The notes under the pieces are model-generated. The model worked only from the letters and a program-made list of their open reading frames with translations. It made no database searches and had not been told where the DNA came from. The position numbers were made by a program, and so were the translations under genes. Below are positions 37,445-43,394 of a stretch of 43,394 nucleotides of DNA, one piece after another (the stretch's first letter is position 1; every line of letters begins with the position of its first letter). Source of the stretch: Synechococcus sp. GreenBA-s (GTDB lineage: Bacteria; Cyanobacteriota; Cyanobacteriia; PCC-6307; Cyanobiaceae); the NCBI RefSeq assembly GCF_024345855.1, contig NZ_JAGQBX010000019.1, positions 1-43,394 on the forward strand. The letters are read 5' to 3'.

Positions 37445-37478
37445 ATGCCGGAAGCTGCAGCAGCGAGCTTGCCGGCAT
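37445..37478. promoter_or_regulatory. 12-bp bulged hairpin in a divergent intergenic region
   Basis: ATGCCGG-AAGCT (37445-37456) pairs with AGCTT-g-CCGGCAT (37466-37478) around a 9-base loop; one G is bulged. It lies 45 bases from the kdsA start and 70 from the HIT gene start, in a gap where nothing should terminate. It may be a 5' leader structure, an operator or a small repeat. Confidence 0.45.
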
Positions 37479-37548
37479 CGCGCCGGTTCCGCCGGCTGCC
37501 CTCAGCCTGGTGCCACGCCAACCCCACCACCAACCCCCACCCTCGCCG

Positions 37549-38058
37549 ATGCCTGAGGCCTCGCCCCAGCCCAGCGCCATTCCCCCTGGTGCCTGCGGCG
37601 TCTGCGGCCTGCACGCCGATCCCGAAGCCCGGGACCGCTGGCAGATCGGCGCTGACGGCCTCTGGCTGCTACGGCACCACCCCGATCCGGCACCCGTGGC
37701 CGGCTGGCTGATCCTCGATGCCGTGCGGCACCTGGGCGGGCCGATCGACTTCCGGCTCCAGGAGGCCGCTGCCTGGGGTGGGGCGGTGCAGCGGGCCTCG
37801 CGGCTCGTTCAGGCGCTCACGGGTTGTGAGCGCGTCTATGCGATCGCCTTCGGGGAGGGGGCGCGGCACCTGCATCTGCACCTGATCCCCCGCCGGGAGG
37901 GGGACAGCGGGACCGAGGCCTGGGCGGTGGCCGACGTCTACCGGGCGGTGGCCAGCGGGAGCCGGCCGGCCGCCGATCCCGCTGCCGTGGCCGAGCTGGT
38001 GGCCCGGGCCCGGACGCTCTGGGGCGCCGCCGGCGACGGCCCTACGCTCGCGCCATGA
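37549..38058 (+). CDS. HIT-family protein (nucleotide hydrolase/transferase)
   Basis: A 169-residue HIT-fold protein. CGVCGLHADPEARDRWQIGADGLWLLRHHPDPAPVAGWLILDAVRH is the typical N-terminal part (a short Cys motif, then P-AGWL), and FGEGARHLHLHLIPR holds the His-x-His-x-His triad (107, 109, 111). Relatives hydrolyse diadenosine polyphosphates or AMP-linked compounds. The ATG at 37549 is chosen; an in-frame ATG at 37510 adds only a Pro/His-rich tail. Its stop overlaps the next gene as ATGA, coupling it to a glycosyltransferase, which suggests a role in the same locus or simple operon sharing. Confidence 0.83.
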   Translation: MPEASPQPSAIPPGACGVCGLHADPEARDRWQIGADGLWLLRHHPDPAPVAGWLILDAVRHLGGPIDFRLQEAAAWGGAVQRASRLVQALTGCERVYAIAFGEGARHLHLHLIPRREGDSGTEAWAVADVYRAVASGSRPAADPAAVAELVARARTLWGAAGDGPTLAP

Positions 38059-38753
38059 GCCAGCCCATTCCGGTTTTCATCGGCTACGACCCGCGCGAGC
38101 GGGCGGCCACCAACGTGCTGATCGACAGCCTCTTTCAGCGCAGCTCGGCACCGCTGGCGATCACGCCGATCGTGACGCCCCAGCTGGAGGCCCAGGGGCT
38201 GTTCAGGCGCGAGCGCGACCCGAAGCAGAGCACCGCCTTCTCCTTCACCCGCTTCCTGGTGCCTCACCTGATGGGATATCAGGGCTGGGCGCTGTTCATG
38301 GACTGCGACATGCTCTGCCGCGGCGACATCGCCGAACTCTGGGCCCTGCGGGATGAGCAGTACGCCGTGATGTGTGTCCAGCACGAGCACAACCCCAACG
38401 AGTCGGTGAAATTTCTCGGGGAGCCCCAGAGCCCCTACCCCAAGAAGAACTGGAGCTCGCTGATGCTGCTCAACTGCAGCCGCTGCACCGCCCTCACCCC
38501 GGAGTATGTCAACACGGCGACAGGACTGGAGTTGCATCGCTTCCACTGGCTCGCCGGTGACCATGAGATCGGAGCCCTTGACCAGGGCTGGAATCACCTG
38601 GTCGACGTGCAGGACCCCGCCAAGGCCGAGGGCGCCACGCTGCTGCACTGGACCCTGGGGGGGCCCTGGTTCCGCGAGCAGCGTCTGATGGGTGGCGTAC
38701 TGGCGGCCGAGTGGTTCGCCGCCCGCGACGACAGCTCCCGTCTCTGGGACTGA
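38055..38753 (+). CDS. GT-A glycosyltransferase, copy A (232 aa)
   Basis: A compact GT-A fold enzyme resembling GT8-type transferases. The N-terminus IPVFIGYDPRERAATNVLIDSL (5-26) is the nucleotide-binding beta-alpha unit; FSFTRFLVPHLMGYQGWALFMDCDMLCRGDIAELW (63-97) contains the DxD at Asp83-Asp85. NWSSLMLLNCSRC, LTPEYVNTATGLELHRF and LLHWTLGGPWF, with a probable metal-ligand His, follow. It is coupled to the HIT gene (ATGA) and to kdsB (TGATG). A close paralogue lies just beyond kdsB. Linkage to kdsB raises the possibility that the acceptor or product contains KDO; the enzyme itself does not resemble KDO transferases of GT30 or GT99/GT107. Confidence 0.87.
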   Translation: MSQPIPVFIGYDPRERAATNVLIDSLFQRSSAPLAITPIVTPQLEAQGLFRRERDPKQSTAFSFTRFLVPHLMGYQGWALFMDCDMLCRGDIAELWALRDEQYAVMCVQHEHNPNESVKFLGEPQSPYPKKNWSSLMLLNCSRCTALTPEYVNTATGLELHRFHWLAGDHEIGALDQGWNHLVDVQDPAKAEGATLLHWTLGGPWFREQRLMGGVLAAEWFAARDDSSRLWD

Positions 38754-39532
38754 TGGCGATGCGCACGATCGTGGCCGTGCCGGCCCGGCTCGAATCCTCC
38801 CGCCTGCCCCGCAAGGTGCTGGCGGACATCGGTGGCAAGCCGATGCTGCAGCGGGTGCTGGAGGCCTGCCGCCAGGCCGAGAGTCCGGCGGCGGTGGTGC
38901 TCTGCACCGACTCCGAGGAGTTGCTGAAGGCGGCGAAGCGCTGGGGCTGCCAGGCCCTGCTCACCAGTCCGGCCTGCAGCTCCGGCAGCGATCGGCTGGC
39001 CTCGGTGGTGGAGCCCCTAGTGGCCCTCGGCGGCGGGGCAGCGGCCGAGACCCTGGTGGTGAACGTGCAGGGGGACCAGCCCTTCCTCGATCCGGCCGTG
39101 ATCGATGCGATGACGGCTGAATTTGCGCGCCGCACGCCGCTGCCGGAGGTGCTCACGCCCATCTACCGCATGGGGGCCGACAAGGTGCACAACCCCAACG
39201 TGGTCAAGACGCTGGTGTCGAGCGACGGGCGCGCCCTCTACTTCTCCCGCTCCGCCATTCCCCACGTGCGCGGTGTGGATCCGGAGCACTGGCATGCCCA
39301 TGTGCCCTTCTGGGGCCACGTGGGCATCTACGGCTACCGGGGCGATGTGCTGGCCCGCTGGCCCCAGCTGCCGGCGTCGCCCCTGGAGGACAGCGAGAAG
39401 CTGGAGCAGCTGCGGCTGCTGGAGGCGGGCATCGGCATCGGCACGTTCCCGGTGGCGGAGGAGTCGCTGTCGGTGGATACGGCCGAGCAGCTGGAGCAGG
39501 CCCGGGCGATCGCGGCTGGCCTGGAGGGCTGA
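38753..39532 (+). CDS. kdsB: CMP-KDO synthetase
   Basis: 3-deoxy-manno-octulosonate cytidylyltransferase, activating KDO with CTP to CMP-KDO. The 259 residues start MAMRTIVAVPARLESSRLPRKVLADIGGKPM, matching the PAR-x-x-S-x-RLP-x-K-x-L signature. Later motifs: LCTDSEELLKAAKRWGCQALLT, SGSDRLASVV, VNVQGDQPFLDPAVIDAM, YFSRSAIPHVR, HVGIYGYRGDVLARW and EDSEKLEQLRLLEAGIGIGT. The ATG at 38753 shares its A with the previous stop; a second ATG at 38759 is possible. It stands between two paralogous GT-A glycosyltransferase genes. Confidence 0.96.
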   Translation: MAMRTIVAVPARLESSRLPRKVLADIGGKPMLQRVLEACRQAESPAAVVLCTDSEELLKAAKRWGCQALLTSPACSSGSDRLASVVEPLVALGGGAAAETLVVNVQGDQPFLDPAVIDAMTAEFARRTPLPEVLTPIYRMGADKVHNPNVVKTLVSSDGRALYFSRSAIPHVRGVDPEHWHAHVPFWGHVGIYGYRGDVLARWPQLPASPLEDSEKLEQLRLLEAGIGIGTFPVAEESLSVDTAEQLEQARAIAAGLEG

Positions 39533-39582
39533 ACGGAGCTGACCTGACGTGAGCTGGGCAGGTTGGCTGGTGCCTAGGTCAG

Positions 39583-39598
39583 TCCCGGCATGCCGGGA
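39583..39598. repeat. Perfect 16-bp palindrome after kdsB
   Basis: TCCCGGCATGCCGGGA is exactly self-complementary, 51 bases past the kdsB stop and 130 before the next gene. As a hairpin it gives a short CCCGG stem. It may help end the kdsB transcript. An AT-richer stretch at about 39645-39680 follows, with TTGCAT and TTTGAT at a 16-base spacing as a weak promoter candidate for the second glycosyltransferase copy. Confidence 0.4.
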
Positions 39599-39727
39599 TG
39601 GACTGCCATGGCTCAGCCGGCGCCAGGCCAGCCCCGGGCGAGCCTTGCATAACGCCAGCATTGTAGTTTGATTGCAAGATCAACTCGGTTGGCGTCTCCG
39701 GCGCCTGTCTCCTCCTGCTGCGCTGCC

Positions 39728-40435
39728 ATGGCCCTGCCCATTCCGGTGTTCATCGGCTACGACCCCCACGAGCGGGCCGCCGTGAACGTGCTGATCGACA
39801 GCCTTGTCCAGCACAGCAGTCAGCCCCTGGCGATCACGCCGATCGTCGCCCGGCAGCTCCAGGGCGTGTACGGCCGTGGGCGCGATCCGCGCCAGAGCAC
39901 GGAGTTCTCCTTCAGCCGCTTCCTGGTGCCCCACCTGATGGGCTACCAGGGCTGGGCGATCTTCATGGACTGCGACATGCTGGCCCGCGGCGACATCGCC
40001 GAACTCTGGGCCCTGCGGGATGAGCGCTATGCGCTGCTGTGCGTGCAGCACGAGCACGTGCCCCGCGAGGACGTGAAGTTCCTCGGTGCCCTCCAGACCC
40101 GCTACGAGAAGAAGAACTGGAGCTCGCTGATGCTGTTCAACTGTGGGCGCTGCACGGCCCTCACGCCCGAGTACGTCAACACGGCGTCCGGCCTGCAGCT
40201 GCACCGCTTTGAGTGGCTTCAGGGCGACTATGAAATCGGCGCCCTGCCGATGGAGCGCTGGAATCACCTGATCGACGTGCAGCCCCCGCGGACGGAGCCC
40301 GCGGCTGCGGGCGGTCCGGCCCTGGTGCACTGGACCCTGGGCGGCCCCTGGTTTCAGGAGTACCGCCTGGGGGGCGGTGTACTGGCGGCCGAGTGGTTGG
40401 CAGCCAGGGACGAGGCCTTCCGGCTCTGGAACTGA
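39728..40435 (+). CDS. GT-A glycosyltransferase, copy B (235 aa)
   Basis: Close paralogue of the gene at 38055: IPVFIGYDPHERAAVNVLIDSL (5-26), FSFSRFLVPHLMGYQGWAIFMDCDMLARGDIAELWALRDERY with DxD at Asp81-Asp83, KKNWSSLMLFNCGRCTALTPEYVNTASGLQLHRFEWL and LVHWTLGGPWFQEYRLGGGVLAAEWLAARDEAFRLW. Identity is high in the middle and lower at residues 41-58 and 200-215, where acceptor choice may differ. The ATG at 39728 aligns with copy A; the frame is open upstream without similarity. Its stop lies inside a 13-bp hairpin shared with the convergent acyltransferase. Confidence 0.87.
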   Translation: MALPIPVFIGYDPHERAAVNVLIDSLVQHSSQPLAITPIVARQLQGVYGRGRDPRQSTEFSFSRFLVPHLMGYQGWAIFMDCDMLARGDIAELWALRDERYALLCVQHEHVPREDVKFLGALQTRYEKKNWSSLMLFNCGRCTALTPEYVNTASGLQLHRFEWLQGDYEIGALPMERWNHLIDVQPPRTEPAAAGGPALVHWTLGGPWFQEYRLGGGVLAAEWLAARDEAFRLWN

Positions 40436-40446
40436 GCCGGAAGGCC
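40414..40446. terminator. Perfect 13-bp hairpin between convergent genes
   Basis: Arms GGCCTTCCGGCTC (40414-40426) and GAGCCGGAAGGCC (40434-40446) pair without mismatch around the loop TGGAACT. The structure includes the last codons and stop of the plus-strand glycosyltransferase and ends two bases before the stop of the minus-strand acyltransferase. No T-run is present on either strand. It is a strong candidate for a bidirectional terminator built partly from coding sequence. Confidence 0.7.
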
Positions 40447-40448
40447 AC

Positions 40449-41495
40449 TCACCAGCCCATCGCCCGCAGGGCTCTGTCGTAGAGCCGTTGCCCCCACCAG
40501 GACAGGCCCGCGATCAGGGGTACGCCGACCACCAGCAGCACCAGCAGCAGCCACCAGGGGTGGGCTGGCTCGAGGCCGGCGGCGGCAGCCTTGAGGCCCT
40601 TCAGCAGGGGGCGATGCAGCAGGTACATGAAGAAGCTCGCGGTGCTCGTGGCCTGCAGCCAGCCCGGCAGGCTCCAGCCGCGCAGTCGGCGGCAGGTGAC
40701 GACCACCAGCAGAGCGGGGACCAGGGCGGCCATCGGCAGCGAGCGGAGGCTGGTCTCGATGGCACGGCCCTGGACGCCAAGGCTGATGGTCAGGGCGACA
40801 AGGGCCAGCGCCGTCAGGAGGGCCAGGCCTCTGGAGTGCAGGGGGCCCCGCGCATCGGCGTGGCCCAGCAGCTCGCCTGAGAGCAGCAGCCCTACGGCGA
40901 AGGGCGGGAAGTAGAGGAGGATTCGCGGATCCAGGCCACCGAGGAGTCGATCGAGCGCGCCCAATCCCAGGGCCAGAGATCCGCAGAGCACCACCTGGGC
41001 CTGCGCTCTGCTCCCTGTCCTGACGATCAGACTGTGGCGAATGATCAGAAGCAGTGGTGCCGCTGCGTAGAACAGCACGAGCATGTTCACGTACCAAAGC
41101 GTCCGAAGTGGCTCGCCGTTGAAGGCGGGAATCAGCAGCAGCCCCTTCGCGACATCGGGCCACTTCAGGAGTTCAACCAGTCCAAAGAGCACCAGGGCCG
41201 CCCAGTAGGGCGGCACGATTCGCAGGAACCTTGCCCAGTAGTACCTCCAGATGTGGCCGCCAGTGCGGATCTCCCGTCGGCCAGCCAGGGCGCCCGCCAT
41301 CAGGGTGAACAGGCCAAGCACTACCACCGTCAGTCGGTATGTGACGGCGTTCTTGTATCCATCAATGCCGTCGACATAGCCCAGCAGATGCCAGAAGCCA
41401 ACGATGTAGAGAATGCTGCCGCCGCGCAGCAGGTCAATTGCGGCATGGCGCCGAGAGGCAGGGGTTCCTGGTGCGTGGCCGAGGGACTCAGTCAT
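40449..41495 (-). CDS. Acyltransferase-3 family membrane protein (348 aa)
   Basis: An AT3-fold membrane acyltransferase without the SGNH extension. It has about ten hydrophobic helices. Motifs: RHAAIDLLRGGSILYIVGFWHLLGY with a conserved-type His, YYWARFLRIVPPYWAALVLFG with Arg and Pro-Pro, TLWYVNMLVLFYAAAPLLL, and ASFFMYLLHRPLLKGL near the C-terminus with His-Arg-Pro. The ATG at 41495 overlaps the kdsC stop by eight bases, so it is the last gene of the rmlB-kdsD-kdsC unit. It probably acetylates a sugar of the KDO-containing or rhamnose-type glycan. Upstream codons in the longer frame are kdsC shadow. Confidence 0.88.
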   Translation of the reverse strand: MTESLGHAPGTPASRRHAAIDLLRGGSILYIVGFWHLLGYVDGIDGYKNAVTYRLTVVVLGLFTLMAGALAGRREIRTGGHIWRYYWARFLRIVPPYWAALVLFGLVELLKWPDVAKGLLLIPAFNGEPLRTLWYVNMLVLFYAAAPLLLIIRHSLIVRTGSRAQAQVVLCGSLALGLGALDRLLGGLDPRILLYFPPFAVGLLLSGELLGHADARGPLHSRGLALLTALALVALTISLGVQGRAIETSLRSLPMAALVPALLVVVTCRRLRGWSLPGWLQATSTASFFMYLLHRPLLKGLKAAAAGLEPAHPWWLLLVLLVVGVPLIAGLSWWGQRLYDRALRAMGW

Positions 41496-42078
41496 TGTGA
41501 TCGCGCCAGCCCTGGCCCTCCAGTTCGCTCCAGAAGGGGGTCGGCTGCAGCAGCCGCTCCGCCAGTTCCCGCACGGCGCCGCGCCCGCCGGGCCGCAGCA
41601 GCACCAGATCCGCCTGGCGGCGCAGGGGACGTGCCGCATCGGCCGTGGCCACCAGCAGGCCCACCTGGCCCCGCACGGCCAGGTCGTTGAAGTCGTCCCC
41701 CACGAAGGCCGTGGCGGTGGGCGTGACGCCCAGCTCGGCCTGCAGGGCCGCCAGGGCCTGGGGCTTGTCCTTGGCGCCCACCAGGCAGTGGCGGATGCCG
41801 AGGTGCCGGGCTCGTACCTCGGTGGCGCCGCCGCGGCCGCCGCTCAGAAAGGCCACCTCAATGCCGGCGTGCTGGAGCAGGCGAATCCCCAGCCCATCGC
41901 GCACATCGAAGCGCTTGATCAGTTCCCCCTGGGGGCCGTACCAAAGCCCGCCATCGGTGAGCACGCCATCCACGTCCAGCACCAGCAGGCGCACGGCCGC
42001 CAGGCGCGAGCGCTGCCGCCACCAGCGCCAACGGCGGCGCAGCTGCCATGGGCTGCCGAAGTCATGGCTCCCGCTCAT
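41488..42078 (-). CDS. kdsC: KDO-8-phosphate phosphatase (HAD family)
   Basis: Hydrolyses KDO-8-phosphate to KDO. The 196 residues belong to the HAD family C0 subclass: LLVLDVDGVLTDGGLWYGPQGELIKRFDVRDGLGIRLLQHAGIEVAFLSGGRGGATEVRARHLGI contains the nucleophile and acid Asp35/Asp37, the flap-like strands and the Ser of motif II; AKDKPQALAAL gives the Lys of motif III; FVGDDFNDLAV the acidic motif IV. An Arg/Trp-rich N-terminus (QLRRRWRWWRQRSR) precedes the domain and is unusual, possibly a membrane- or partner-binding extension. The start overlaps the kdsD stop (ATGA). Confidence 0.94.
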   Translation of the reverse strand: MSGSHDFGSPWQLRRRWRWWRQRSRLAAVRLLVLDVDGVLTDGGLWYGPQGELIKRFDVRDGLGIRLLQHAGIEVAFLSGGRGGATEVRARHLGIRHCLVGAKDKPQALAALQAELGVTPTATAFVGDDFNDLAVRGQVGLLVATADAARPLRRQADLVLLRPGGRGAVRELAERLLQPTPFWSELEGQGWRDHND

Positions 42079-43073
42079 GCCCCCGCCCTGCTGAGGCCGG
42101 CCTGCACCAGATCGTGCAGCCGGAGCAGGCCGAGCATCTGCTGGGCGCCGCCCACCACCGGCAGCACGGCGATCGGCTTGCGTCGGTTGCGCTCCATCCG
42201 CTCCAGGGCCTCCACCGCCAGCACCTGCTCGTCCACGGTGATCGGATCGGCCGTCATCAGGTCGGCGGCGGTGAGCTCGGCCCACTCCGGCGGGCTGTGC
42301 TGCTGCAGGGCCCGGCGCAGGTCGCCATCGGTGATCAGGCCGTGGATCCGGCTGGGGTCGCCGGAGTGGGTCACCCAGCCGGCCCCCACCCCATCGGCGG
42401 TGAGCTGGGCGATCACCTCGGGCAGGGGTGTGCCGGCCTGCAGCGGCGTCAGCCGGCTGGCGGGAATCATCAGGTCCCCGGCCGTGAGGGTGAGTTGCTT
42501 GCCCAGGGCGCCGGCCGGGTGGTTGAGCGCAAAGTCCTGGGGAGAGATGCCGCGCCGCTCCATCCACACCGCCGCCAGGGCATCGCCGATGGCCATGGCC
42601 ACCGCCGTGCTGGCGGTGGGGGCCAGGTTGAGCGGGCACACCTCCCGGTCCACGGAGCCATCGAGCACCACGTCGCAGCCGCGGGCCAGGGAGGAGTCGA
42701 TCCGGCCCACCAGGGCGATGCGGCGGCTGCCGCGGCGGCGCAGGTGGGGCAGGATCTCCAGCAGTTCAGCCGTCTCGCCGCTGTTGGAGAGCAGCAGCGC
42801 CACGTCGTCGGGGGCCACCACCCCGAGGTCGCCGTGCAGGGCGTCCAGAGGGTTGAGGTAGATCGCCATCAGGCCGATCGAGGAGAAGGTGGCGGCGATC
42901 TTGCGGGCCACGATGCCGCTCTTGCCCACCCCGGTGATCACCAGCTTGGCGCGGCGATCCGCGCAGCCATCGAGCAGCTCCAGGGCCGCCTCGACCTCGC
43001 TCGCCGCCAGGCGTTCCGCCGTGGCGGCAATGGCCGCCGCCTCTTCCTGCAGGCAACGGGTGAGCGCGGACAA
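42075..43073 (-). CDS. kdsD: Arabinose-5-phosphate isomerase
   Basis: Converts ribulose-5-phosphate to arabinose-5-phosphate, the KdsA substrate. It contains a SIS domain (about 30-190: KLVITGVGKSGIVARKIAATFSSIGLMAIYLNPLDALHGDLGVV, LLLSNSGETAELLEIL, LNLAPTASTAVAMAIGDALA, FALNHPAGALGK) and two CBS repeats (DLMIPASRLTPL... and DLMTADPITVDEQ...RRKPIAVLPVV). There is no ATG near the domain start; I propose TTG at 43073, giving 332 residues against 328 in E. coli. A purine-rich GGGGGAGA lies about 20 bases further up, and a GTG at 43202 would overlap rmlB, so the start is provisional. First full gene of the minus-strand KDO unit. Confidence 0.94.
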   Translation of the reverse strand: MSALTRCLQEEAAAIAATAERLAASEVEAALELLDGCADRRAKLVITGVGKSGIVARKIAATFSSIGLMAIYLNPLDALHGDLGVVAPDDVALLLSNSGETAELLEILPHLRRRGSRRIALVGRIDSSLARGCDVVLDGSVDREVCPLNLAPTASTAVAMAIGDALAAVWMERRGISPQDFALNHPAGALGKQLTLTAGDLMIPASRLTPLQAGTPLPEVIAQLTADGVGAGWVTHSGDPSRIHGLITDGDLRRALQQHSPPEWAELTAADLMTADPITVDEQVLAVEALERMERNRRKPIAVLPVVGGAQQMLGLLRLHDLVQAGLSRAGA

Positions 43074-43141
43074 GGGCCGAGGGCAGAAGGGTGCGGTGAT
43101 TCTCCCCCAGCCCTGGTGGGGTGGCGGCGGTGCCGGTGGGC

Positions 43142-43394
43142 TCAGCGGCGTGTGCCGATGCGCTCGCCGGTGTATCCCGCCCGCTCCCGAACCCCCTGGC
43201 ACCAGGTCAGGTTGGCCAGATACCAGTCCACCGTGGCCGCCAGCCCCTCCCGGACGCTGTGGCGGGGCTGCCAGCCCAGCTCCGTGCTGATGCGGCTGGG
43301 ATCGATGGCGTAGCGCCGGTCGTGGCCCGGACGATCCGTCACGGGGGTGATCAGGCGGGCGTGGGGTGCGCCAGCGGCGAGCCGCTCATCCAGC
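43142..43394 (-). CDS. rmlB: dTDP-glucose 4,6-dehydratase, C-terminal part
   Basis: The window edge cuts this gene; only the last 83 or so codons are present. The readable end, LITPVTDRPGHDRRYAIDPSRISTELGWQPRHSVREGLAATVDWYLAN, is the well-known RmlB/RfbB C-terminus (V-DRPGHDRRYAID, LGW-P, G---TV-WY--N). It is followed by a short Arg/Gly-rich tail. RmlB makes dTDP-4-keto-6-deoxyglucose, the precursor of rhamnose and other deoxysugars for surface glycans. It is followed by kdsD on the same strand about 70 bases on, so the deoxysugar and KDO pathways are probably co-expressed. Confidence 0.92.
   Translation of the reverse strand, partial: LDERLAAGAPHARLITPVTDRPGHDRRYAIDPSRISTELGWQPRHSVREGLAATVDWYLANLTWCQGVRERAGYTGERIGTRR

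Overview
The window looks like chromosome from a GC-rich (roughly 65-70%) unicellular picocyanobacterium of the Synechococcus/Cyanobium type. The support is a biophilin-producing heme oxygenase (ho1), an NADP-type isocitrate dehydrogenase, the glycolate dehydrogenase subunits GlcE and GlcF, glycogen phosphorylase with phosphoketolase, an NhaS3-like antiporter, and tightly packed genes with many ATGA/TGATG overlaps. The lineage is inferred from gene content and composition only. I saw no rRNA, tRNA, CRISPR array, insertion sequence or phage gene.

Central metabolism (0-18.8 kb). Two small unknown genes open the window. A minus-strand operon follows, phosphoketolase - glycogen phosphorylase - acetate kinase (7114 to 911), a compact route from glycogen through acetyl-phosphate to acetate and ATP. 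A cation/proton antiporter and an ICMT-like membrane methyltransferase diverge from it. Next come a small membrane protein, an alpha/beta hydrolase and an aldose-1-epimerase. Then glcE stands head-to-head, 17 bp apart, with a four-carbon-acid sugar kinase; icd, glcF and a DUF2892-like gene form a minus-strand unit. A small unknown and ho1 close this part.

Glycan assembly region (18.9-32.9 kb). A glycosyltransferase and an EpsG/Wzy-like membrane protein end at a strong hairpin. A seven-to-eight-gene plus-strand run follows: a lipid/glycan ABC exporter, a TuaH-like glycosyltransferase, two tandem 336-residue GT2-like glycosyltransferases, two overlapping genes I could not assign (one probably a GT-B enzyme), and two GT4 glycosyltransferases. 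A convergent AT3-SGNH acyltransferase closes it. Together they can build, polymerise, export and acylate a surface polysaccharide. GC content visibly drops in parts of this region.

Repair helicase and KDO region (33-43.4 kb). A PcrA/UvrD helicase is followed by a PAPS sulfotransferase of lower GC. Then come kdsA, a HIT-family gene, two paralogous GT-A glycosyltransferases flanking kdsB, and a minus-strand unit rmlB (cut by the edge) - kdsD - kdsC - acyltransferase. All four kds genes for CMP-KDO synthesis are therefore present within 7 kb. This is notable because the cyanobacterial lipopolysaccharides examined so far are largely reported to lack KDO. The most promising undescribed material is this KDO/GT-A unit and the unassigned gene pair at 26.5-28.5 kb.
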